Below the pieces are notes generated by a model. It saw nothing but the letters and a program-made list of their open reading frames with translations, was not told the origin of the DNA and searched no databases. Positions 10,458-21,400 of a DNA stretch of 64,000 nucleotides are shown piece after piece. How positions within the stretch are numbered: position 1 is the stretch's first letter; every line of letters starts with the position of its first letter. The stretch is from NCBI GenBank assembly GCA_902628835.1, contig CACOPD010000002.1, positions 204,218 through 268,217 on the forward strand, written 5' to 3'. The stretch comes from an uncultured Alphaproteobacteria bacterium. GTDB taxonomy: Bacteria; Pseudomonadota; Alphaproteobacteria; HIMB59; GCA-002718135. A program made the translations under genes and the position numbers.

Positions 10458-12356
10458 TTAAAGAGATAAATCTTCTTTTGATAAATCCCAAGTAAGTGTA
10501 AAGACATCATCAACACTCACAACATCGTTACTAGCAGTTAAACGAATATCAAGGGAACCAAATGACTCAATAGGTATGCCAACAAAACTATTTGTAGATG
10601 GAAGAAGTGCTAACCAAGATGGTAAAGGATTTCCATCAGCAAGTTTTGCATGATAACGTGTTCTCCCTTTGCCTTCTAGATAAAATGTTTCATTACTGTA
10701 TTTAAATATAAAACCACCACCACTAAGAGAAGAATAGGCCACTAAATTATCGTTTGATTTTAATTGCTTGAGTGTTGGGTTTTGTTCATTTAGTGGCTCC
10801 ACGACTAAAGCTGTATATTTTTTAGTCCATCGATTAAGGTTATTTTCAATATTTTTTGCTAACTCCTGTTCATCCATTTCAAGTGCATTATTTGGTACAA
10901 AATTCATTCCTACAGATGAATATAATGATCCTAAACTGTACTGCAATTCTGCAAAAGCTATATCATTTCTTAATTTTGCAACAAGCAAACTTGCTTCTTC
11001 ACGAATTATTTCAAGTTCTCCAAAGCGTGAAATTTTTTGTGCATTTGAGATAAGGTCATTAATTCGTTGTGAAACCTCTAAATACTGTCTCGCATTGCTA
11101 TACTCTCTTAAAGTTTGTGCATAATTAATATTAGCAATATGGACTTGAGATAAAATTGTCATTGATAAAGCTAAGCGTTGTTCTTTTATAATTTTTTCAT
11201 TTAGTTCATTTATCTCACTATTATTACCTAGCTGAAAAACATTTAAAAGGTTTACACCTAGTAAAGCGCCATATTCAAAATTATTTTTATTATATAAATA
11301 TTTATTGGAGTCATAAGTCCAATTTGCATCAAATCTTAAAGAAGGAAAAAGAGATAACATACGAGCTCTTGCCTCTTTTGCATTAACACGTTCTTGATAT
11401 GCAATTTCTAATAATTCTGGTCGAGAAAACAGTGCTGTCTCTTCTTGTCTCTTAAGATCCATTCGAAGTTCTGTAAGTGGTTGAGCTGTATGAACAAGAA
11501 CATATTTTTCATCTGGAAGTAATCCCATTAAACCAGCTAACTCAACTCTTGCATCCATTAAAGCACGTTGTTGAGTGTCAAGTATCTGCGCTACATCAAG
11601 TAATTCTTTTTGATAGAGCAGAGCATCCATTGGAGAAGATAATAGAAGAGTTTCAATATACTCCATATCTTCTAATGCAGAATTAACTTTCTCCATTAAA
11701 GGATTGATTTGATCTAAAAGGTAATCTGCAGAAATTGTTTTCCAATATGCATAAATGATTTCTCTTGTTAAATTTTGAACAGCTTTTCTTTCTAACTCTT
11801 TAGAGATTAAATAACGATCTGCTTGTTGACCTGCACGAACATAGGACAAACCAAAATCAAGTGCATTCCAAGTAAAGCCGTATTCACCTGTTCGCTGTCT
11901 TCTTTCAGATGAAACAGTGTAAGAAGGATCATCTCCTAACTCACCTGGTCCCGTTTCTCTATCACTAATTGCTAAACTTGTTGAACCAGGAAATTGACTT
12001 AAATGTTTATATCCTGCATTAACTGCAAATTGAGGAAGCATATCAAACTTAACAACATCAATCTGACCTTGGCTAAGTGCAGACTCCATCATTTGAATAC
12101 GAAGATTGCGATTATGTTTAATTCCAATTGCAATAGCTTGGTATAAATCTATTTCTTTAACAATATTTTCTGTTCCAGCTTTTAATTCATCATAATCTTT
12201 TTTTGATTGTGATTTTATAGTTTCTTGATCTAAGCCAGTAGGAGCTCTGCTTCCACAACTTGTAAGGAGTAGCAATAAAGGGATGGAAATAAGTAACTTT
12301 AAAAAGAAATTTAAATTAAAGTCATATTGCTTAGATTTATCTATAAAAACCGTCAT
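10458..12356 (-). CDS. TolC-family outer membrane efflux lipoprotein with C-terminal CADG/Ig-like domain
   Basis: ORF 10458..12440; start revised to internal Met (MTVFIDKSKQ...LLLLLTSC lipobox). OEP-type repeats; last ~95 aa form a separate beta-rich module (LADGNPLPSWLALLPSTNSFVGIPIESFGSLDIRLTASN). Confidence 0.8.
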   Translation of the reverse strand: MTVFIDKSKQYDFNLNFFLKLLISIPLLLLLTSCGSRAPTGLDQETIKSQSKKDYDELKAGTENIVKEIDLYQAIAIGIKHNRNLRIQMMESALSQGQIDVVKFDMLPQFAVNAGYKHLSQFPGSTSLAISDRETGPGELGDDPSYTVSSERRQRTGEYGFTWNALDFGLSYVRAGQQADRYLISKELERKAVQNLTREIIYAYWKTISADYLLDQINPLMEKVNSALEDMEYIETLLLSSPMDALLYQKELLDVAQILDTQQRALMDARVELAGLMGLLPDEKYVLVHTAQPLTELRMDLKRQEETALFSRPELLEIAYQERVNAKEARARMLSLFPSLRFDANWTYDSNKYLYNKNNFEYGALLGVNLLNVFQLGNNSEINELNEKIIKEQRLALSMTILSQVHIANINYAQTLREYSNARQYLEVSQRINDLISNAQKISRFGELEIIREEASLLVAKLRNDIAFAELQYSLGSLYSSVGMNFVPNNALEMDEQELAKNIENNLNRWTKKYTALVVEPLNEQNPTLKQLKSNDNLVAYSSLSGGGFIFKYSNETFYLEGKGRTRYHAKLADGNPLPSWLALLPSTNSFVGIPIESFGSLDIRLTASNDVVSVDDVFTLTWDLSKEDLSL

Positions 12357-12410
12357 AATTTTATCGAGAAAATGCATTATCACAAAATGAATCATTGAAT
12401 AGAACTTTAA

Positions 12411-12425
12411 GACCCAAAATGGGTC
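12411..12425. promoter_or_regulatory. Palindromic candidate operator GACCCAAAATGGGTC
   Basis: Perfect 5-bp arms, AAAAT centre; 13-mer core ACCCAAAATGGGT recurs at 28567-28579 upstream of a wHTH regulator. Confidence 0.6.
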
Positions 12426-12470
12426 ATTACTCTGTTTCATTTATGTTAATTTTGTTTTATTGCTTCGAAA

Positions 12471-15400
12471 ATGCACCAAAAAACACCAAAACAATTGGTA
12501 AACTCAGGTTTAAAGTTTCAAGCACTTGAGCCTAGAATTATGTTTGATGGAGCAGCAGTTTTTACTGGTGTAGAAGCTCTCGATCAAATTGAAAATCAAA
12601 ATACATCACAAATTCAAAATGATATTAATCAAAATGATAGTGTTGAAGTATTATTAAAAAATAAAGATACAAAAAAAGAAATAGTTTTTATTGATAAAGG
12701 TGTTGATGACTATCAAAGTATAGTGAATTCTATTGATAGTTCAAAATCAATTTATCTAATAGATACTCAAGAAAATGGTTTTGAAAAAATTCAAGACGTA
12801 TTAAGTAATCAGACTGATGTGGATGCAATTCATATTGTTGGTCACGCAAACGTAGGACAAGTCGTATTAGGAAACTCAGTATTAAATGCTGAAACAATTA
12901 ATTCTTTTAAAAGCAATCTTGAATCAATTGGTGAAAGTTTAACAAAAGACGGCGATATACTTTTTTATGGTTGTAACTTAGCAAAAGGTGAACAAGGAAA
13001 ACTTTTTGTTCAACAAATTGGAAATATAACGCAAGCTGACATTGCAGCATCTGATGATATTACAGGTGAGGGTGGTGATTGGGATTTAGAAAAAAAATAT
13101 GGCATTGTTGAAACTAAAGGTATTCAAGTTGTTGATTATAAACATTCTCTTCTTCAAAATGGAATCTCATCCTTAACTGGTTTTGTAGAAAACACTGGAA
13201 CAAATTTACGAGCTGGTACTAGTGATGGTGGACACGCAGCAGCTGCCTCTAACCACACTGATGGTAACAAACCTTTTGTTATCACTCTAGAGAGAGAAAA
13301 TATAAATTCAGGTACTTTTAATTTCTATAAAGTTAATAGTTTATCTACTGGATTTGAGGAAAACAATAGTGGTGTTCAAACTGCAGGTCCTGATATAACT
13401 TCAAATACTACAACTGTTGATGCTTCATCAACACCTATGAACTCATACTATGTTTATGCAACAGAAAACTCAGGAAGAAATGATGTTAGAGAAGTAACTT
13501 TTGAAAACGAAATCTTGGGTGTGTGGTTCAATATGAGTAATGTTATTGAATATTCAGGAGTAGATAAAAGTAGCGGAAGCTATCATACTATAAGCGAACA
13601 TGGAAGTGGCAGCCAAAATGCTTGGAGTACTGAAAAATTAAAATGGGAATGGGGTACAAGTGTAACCGATAGTAGTAAGCCTTCAGGTCACAAAAGTGAT
13701 TGGTTTGGTGTCGATACCGATTCAAATACACTTTATGTTGGATTTAATAATGGAAGTCAGCATGGTGATATTATTAGAGTATTTACTGCAGCAGCATCCA
13801 ATCAAGCACCTGTAGCTGTTAACGATACAGATAGTGTTAATGAAGATGCAACTGTAACTAAAACAGGCTCTCAAAATGATGTTTTAAATGATGATAGTGA
13901 CCCTGATGGCGATACAATCACAGTTACTCAAATAAAACATAGTACAACTTCAAACTCTGCTGTTAGCGGAAGTACTACTTATAGTAATGGTACATCAGTA
14001 ACTGGAACTTATGGTACATTAACTATTGGTGCTGATGGTTCTTACACCTATGTTGCTGATCAATCAGCTGCTGATGATTTGGATGCGGGTGATACAGCCA
14101 CTGATGTTTTTACATATACAATATCTGATACTGTAGACACTGCTACAGCTACTTTAACTATAACTGTAACAGGTATCAATGATGCACCAGTTGCAGTTGA
14201 TGATACAGACTCAGTTGCTGAAGATGCAACAGTTACAAAAACTGAATCGCAAAATGATGTTTTAAATGATGATACAGATGCGGATGATTCAGCATCTCTA
14301 ACTGTAACGCAAATTAAGAAAGATGGTGGATCAAATTCTGCTGTAAGTTCAGGAAGTACTTATAATTCTAGCGGTACATCAGTAACTGGAACTTATGGTA
14401 CATTAACAATTGGTGCTGATGGTTCTTACACCTATGTTGCTGATCAATCAGCTGCTGATGATTTGGATGCGGGTGATACTGAAACAGATACATTTGTTTA
14501 TACACTTTCCGATGGAACAGATACTGATACTGCAAATTTAGTTATTACTGTTACAGGAGTCAATGATACGCCAAGTGCACAAAATGATGTTGGTGTAATT
14601 AATGAAGGAGAAACTCTAACGGTTACAAATGGTTCTAACCCTGTACTTTCAGGTTCTTACGATGCAACAGGTGAAAACTCAGGTGATTTGATGGATACAA
14701 ATTCTAGTTCACATAAAGATAGTGACCCTGATGATTCTCCAACACTGAGAATTTCCGCAATACAACCTAGCGGTGGCTCATCATCTTCTGTTGCTAGTGG
14801 TAGTTCTTATAATAGTAGTGCTACTTCAGTAACTGGTTCTTATGGTACTCTTACAATTGGAGCAGATGGATCATACGCATATGCCGCTAATGATAGTATA
14901 TCTGGTTTTGATGCTAATGAGACTTTAACAGATACTTTTACCTATACTTTATCTGATGAACATGATGCTACAGATACCGCAACTTTAACGATCACACTTT
15001 TAGGTCAAGATAATGAGGGTCCCACTGGTGTAAATAATACCAATGCTGTTAATGAAGATGCAACAGTTACAGTTACAAATGGAACAAGTGGTGTAACAGG
15101 TGATGTTTTAATTAATGATACTGATCCAGAAGGCGATGGACTTACAGTTACAAAAATTAAAAAGAGTGGAGGATCTGATTCTAATGTCTCTTCAGGTAGC
15201 TCATACAATAGTAGTGGAACATCAGTAACAGGAACTTATGGTACATTAACAATTGGTGCTGATGGATCATATACTTATGTTGCTGATCAAGCAGCAGCTG
15301 ATGCATTAGACGCTGGTGATACTGAAGATGATGTTTTTGTTTATACATTATCAGATGGTAATGGTGGAACTGATACAGCTAATATCACAATTACAGTTAC

Positions 15401-18400
15401 GGGTATTAATGATGATCCTGTTGCAGTAAATGATACTGACTCAGTTAATGAAGATGCAACTGTTACAAAAACAGGTGCTCAAGATGATGTGTTAAATGAT
15501 GATACCGATGCTGATGCTTCTGCATCATTAACTGTAACTAAGATTAGACCAAATGGTGGATCAGACTCTACTGTAAGTTCTGGCAGTACGTATAATTCAA
15601 GTGGCAGGTCAGTTACCGGTACTTATGGAACATTAACTATAGGTGCAGATGGTTCATATACCTATGTTGCTGATCAAGATGCTGCAGATGAATTAGATGC
15701 TAGTGATGCTGTTACAGATGTTTTTGTTTATACAGTATCAGATGGAACGACTCCTGTTACTGCAACATTGACAATTACAGTTACTGGTGTGAATGATGCG
15801 CCTGTTGCGGTAAATGATACTGATGCTGTGAATGAAGATGCAACCGTTACAAAAACTGGATCGCAAAATGATGTTCTAAATGATGATACAGATGCCGATG
15901 ATTCAGCATCACTTTCAGTTACAGCAATTCAACCAAGTGGTGGTTCAAGTTCAAATGTTTCTTCTGGTAGTTCCTATAATAGTAGTGGAACATCAGTAAC
16001 AGGAACTTATGGTACTCTTGTAATTGGTGCTGATGGTTCATATACATACACGGCAGATCAATCAGCTGCTGATGCACTAGATGCAGGTGATACAGCTACT
16101 GATGTTTTTACTTATACTCTATCTGACGGCACAGCAACAGACACGGCAACTTTAACAATTACTGTTACTGGAATTAATGATGCGCCTGATGCCATAGATG
16201 ATACTGATAGTGTTAACGAAGATGCAACTGTTACAAAAACTGGATCGCAAAATGATGTTTTAAATGACGATACTGATGCCGATGACTCAGCTTCTTTAAC
16301 TGTTACACAAATAAAGAAAGATGGAGGATCTAACTCAGCTGTATCTTCAAGTAGTACATATAATAGTAACTTCACATCTGTAACAGGAACTTATGGTACT
16401 CTTAAAATTGGCGCTGATGGTTCGTATACTTATGTTGCGGATCAAGCTGCAGCCGATGCATTAGATGCAAGTGATACTGTTACAGATGTGTTTGTCTACA
16501 CAATAAGTGACGGGACTGATACAGACTCAGCAAACTTAACAATTACTGTTACAGGTGTAAATGATGATCCAGTGGCAGTAGATGATACCGATGCTGTGGA
16601 TGAAAATGAAACTGTTACTAAAACAAATTCTCAAGATGATGTTTTAAATGATGATACTGATGCCGATGACTCAGCATCTTTAACTGTTACACAAATCAAA
16701 AAAAATGGCGGATCTAATTCTGCAGTTTCTTCAGGAAGTTCTTATAATAGTAGTGGTACTTCAGTAACAGGAACATATGGAACATTAACTATTGGGGCTG
16801 ATGGTTCATATACCTATGTTGCTGATCAAGCAGCCGCAGATGCATTAGATGCTGGTGATACAGAAACTGATGTGTTTGTGTATACAGTTAGTGACGGGAC
16901 TTCTACAGACACTGCCAACTTAACTATTACTGTAACTGGAGTAAATAATACACCTATTGCACAAAATGATGTTGGTGTAATAACTGAAGACAGTACTCTG
17001 ACCGTTGCTAATGGAGCTAATGCAAATGAGACTAATGATGCTGGCAGTACATTTAATGCGTCAGGTGAGCATTCTGGTGATGTTTTAGATACATCTTCTA
17101 GTTCTCATCAGGATAGTGATGCAGATGAGTCAGCAGTTTTAGTTGTTTCACAAATAAAAAAAACTGAAGGAGATAATTCAACCGTTTCCTCAGGCAGTTC
17201 CTATAATAGTAATGGAACATCAGTAACTGGAACTTATGGTACTCTTACAATCGGTGCTGATGGTTCTTATACGTATGTTGCTGATCAAGCTGCTGCAGAT
17301 AGTATTGCATTAAATGAGTCTCAAGATGATGTTTTTGTATACACTATGACAGATGGCACTGAAACTGTAAGCGCAAATCTTACAATTACAGTTTTGGGTA
17401 CAAATGATAATCCTACTGCACAAGATGATGTCGGTGTTATTAATGAAGGAGGAACTTTAACTGTTCAAAATGGAGATAATGCAAATGTTTCTGGAAGCTA
17501 TGATGCTAATGGTGAAAATTCAGGAGATGTAATCGATACAACATCTAGTTCTCACAAAGATACTGATCTTGATACAAGTGATACTCTTTCTATTACAAAA
17601 ATTAAAAAAAGTGGAGGATCTGATTCAAATGTTTCTTCTGGAAGTTCGTATAATAGTAGTGGAACTGCAGTAACTGGAACATATGGTACTCTTACAATCG
17701 GTGCTGATGGATCATATAAATACGTTGCTCAGTCAGATATCGCAGGACTTAATGATGGAGCCACAGTTACGGATACGTTCACTTACACATTATCTGACGG
17801 AACAGCAACGACGACAGCTGATATTACAATAACGGTTATTGGTGGTGCTGCATCAAATAATTCTCCAAGTGCTGTAAATGATACTGATGCTGTCAATGAA
17901 GATGCTACAATTACAAAAACAGGTGCGCAAGATGATGTTCTAAATGATGATAGTGACTCCGATGGGGATACAATTACAGTTAATCAGATTCAACCAAGTG
18001 GTGGATCTGCTTCATCCGTAAGTGCTGGCAGTACTTATGATTCTAGTGGTACATCAGTAACTGGTACTTATGGTACTCTTACAATCGGTGCTGATGGTTC
18101 ATATACCTATGTTGCTGATCAAAGTGCTGCTGATGATTTAGACGCTAGTGATACTGCAACTGATACTTTTACATATAGAATTACTGATGGGACCGCTACA
18201 GATACTGCAACATTAACTATTACTGTTACTGGAGTAAATGACACTCCTTCTGCAGTCGATGATACCGATGCAGTTAATGAAGATGCAACTATTACTAAAA
18301 CAGGATCTCAAGATGATGTTTTAAATGATGATACCGATGCAGATGATGATGACACATTTTCTGTAACTGCAATACAACCAAGTGGCGGCTCTTCCTCTTC

Positions 18401-21400
18401 AGTAAGCTCTGGTAGTTCTTATAATTCAAGTGGTACATCAGTAACCGGAACTTATGGTACTCTTACAATCGGTGCTGACGGTTCATATACCTACGTTGCT
18501 GATCAAAGTGCTGCCGATGCATTAGATGCAAGTGATACAGCTACAGATGTCTTTACTTATACAATTTCAGATGGTGATGCCACTGATACTGCAACACTAA
18601 CTATAACAGTAACTGGAATAAATGATGATCCAGTTGCAGTAGATGATACTGATAGTGTGAATGAAGACGCAACTGTTACCAAAACTGGATCGCAAAATGA
18701 TGTTTTAAATGATGATACAGATGCGGATGATTCATCATCTGTAACTGTCACACAAATCAAAAAGGATGGCGGATCAAATTCTGCTGTGAATTCTGGTAGT
18801 ACTTATGATTCTAGTGGCACTTCAGTAACTGGTACTTATGGTACATTAACAATTGGTGCTGATGGATCTTATACCTATGTAGCTGATCAATCTGCTGCAG
18901 ACGATTTGGATGCAGGTGATACAGCCACTGATGTTTTTGTGTATACAGTTAGTGACGGGACTTCTACAGACACTGCCAACTTAACTATTACTGTTACAGG
19001 TATAAATGATGATCCTGCGGCAGTAAATGATACTGATAGTGTGAACGAAGATGCAACAGTTACAAAAACTGGATCGCAAGATGATGTATTAAATGATGAT
19101 ACGGATGCTGATGACTCAGCTTCTTTAGTTGTTACAAATATTCAACCAAGTGGAGGATCAAGTTCAACAGTTTCTTCTAGTACTACTTATAGTAATGGTA
19201 CATCAGTAACCGGAACTTATGGTACGTTAACAATTGGCGCAGATGGTTCTTATACCTACGTTGCTGATCAAGATGCTGCTGATGCATTAGATGCAAGTGA
19301 TACAGCCACTGATGTCTTTACGTATACTTTGTCGGATGGAACAGCGACAGATACAGCAACGCTAACAATAACGGTAACTGGTATCAATGACGATCCTGTA
19401 GCAGTAAATGATACTGATGCTGTCAATGAAGATGCTACAATTACAAAAACAGGATCAGAAGATGATGTTTTAAATGATGATACAGATGCGGATGATTCAT
19501 CATCTGTAACTGTAACGCAAATTAAGAAAGATGGCGGATCAAATTCTGCTGTAAGTTCAGGAAGTACTTATAATTCTAGTGGTACTTCAGTAACTGGTAC
19601 CTATGGTACGCTTACAATCGGTGCTGATGGTTCTTATACTTATGTTGCAGATCAATCAGCTGCAGATGATTTAGATGCAGGTGATACTGAAACAGATGTG
19701 TTTGTTTATACTGTCAGTGATGGAACTACAACTCAAACAGCAAATTTAACTATAACCGTAACTGGTGTGAATGATACACCTACCGCAGTCGATGATACCG
19801 ATGCCGTTAATGAAGATGCTACAATTACTAAAACTGGATCTCAAGATGATGTTTTAAATGATGATACCGATGCTGACGACTCAGCTTCTCTTAATGTGTC
19901 AGCAATTCAACCAAGTGGAGGATCGAGTTCAACAGTTTCTTCTGGTACAACTTATAGCAATGGTACCTCTGTCACAGGTACTTATGGTACATTAACAATT
20001 GGTGCTGATGGTTCTTATACGTATGTTGCTGATCAAGCAGCCGCAGATGCACTAGATGCAAGTGATACAGCAACTGATGTCTTTACGTATACTTTGTCGG
20101 ATGGCACAGCAACAGACACAGCAACTCTAACTATTACAGTTACTGGTGTAAATGATACACCTGTTGCAGTCGATGATACTGATAGTGTTAATGAAGATGC
20201 AACTGTTACAAAAACAAGTTCTGAAGATGATGTTTTAAATGATGATACAGATGCGGACGATTCATCTTCTGTCACTGTAACACAAATTAAAAAAGATGGC
20301 GGATCTAATTCTGCAGTTTCTTCAGGTAGCTCTTATAATAGTAGTGGGACATCTGTAACTGGAACTTATGGTACATTAACTATTGGTGCCGATGGTTCGT
20401 ACACCTATGTTGCTGATCAATCAGCTGCTGATGATTTGGATGCTGGAGATCAAGTAACAGATGTGTTCACTTACACGGTTTCTGATGGTTCAGTTACAGA
20501 TACTGCAAATATAACAATCACTGTAACTGGGGTAAATGACACACCTTCTGCAACTAATGATACTGATAGCGTTAATGAAGATGAAACTGTTACTAAAACA
20601 GGTGCGCAAGATGATTTATTAAATGATGATTCAGATGCAGATGATAGTGCTAGTTTATCTATAACAAATATATCTCACTCCAATGGAAATACAGGTACTG
20701 TTGCATCAAGTTCAACTTATGCAAGTAATGGCACACAAATTGTTGGAACATACGGAACATTAACAGTAGGAGCTGATGGTTCTTATACGTACACTGCTGA
20801 CCAAGATGCTGCAGATAGTATTGCCGATGGCTCAAGTGAAACAGATGTTTTCACTTATACACTTTCAGATGGTTCAGCGACAGATACAGCTACAATAACA
20901 ATTACTGTTAGTGGAGCTGACAATGAAGTTTCCGGCGTCAATGACACTGGAGCTGTCGATGATGATAGCACTTTAAGTGTTGGAAATCAAAGCGCTGGTG
21001 TTCTATCCAATGATACCGATAATGGTAGTGCTGCATTATCTGTAGGAGAAGCTTCCGTCAGTGCAATTCGAACAGGTAGAGAAAGTGCCAGTGGCACTGA
21101 TGGAACTATTGGATCAGCACTTGTTGGAACTTATGGATCACTTACACTTAATTCAGATGGTACATATGATTATACCGCTAATACTGATGCTGCTGAAGCA
21201 CTTGCTCCAACGCAAACAGCAGTCGATTACTTTACTTATACTATTTCAGATGGAACGAGTACCGATACAGCTGAATTACAAATAACTGTTACAGGTATTA
21301 ATGATGCGCCAACATCTACTACACCTGCAACTATATTCGCAACAGAAAATCAATCAGTAATTATTCAGACAAAAACCTTCTTTAGCGATCCAGACCCAAG

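Noticed and set aside
10768-11686. Plus-strand ORFs 10768-11124, 10856-11053, 11477-11686
   Set aside because: Antisense to the well-supported TolC-family gene, without recognisable domains
15005-20275. Several minus-strand ORFs inside the giant gene (15005-15208, 16112-16375, 18557-18760, 20033-20275)
   Set aside because: They recur at equivalent positions of the VCBS repeats and reflect repeat composition, not independent genes
13806-21308. Regular repeats considered as CRISPR or noncoding satellite
   Set aside because: Continuous open reading frame with ~378-nt units and synonymous variation; no short repeat/spacer structure
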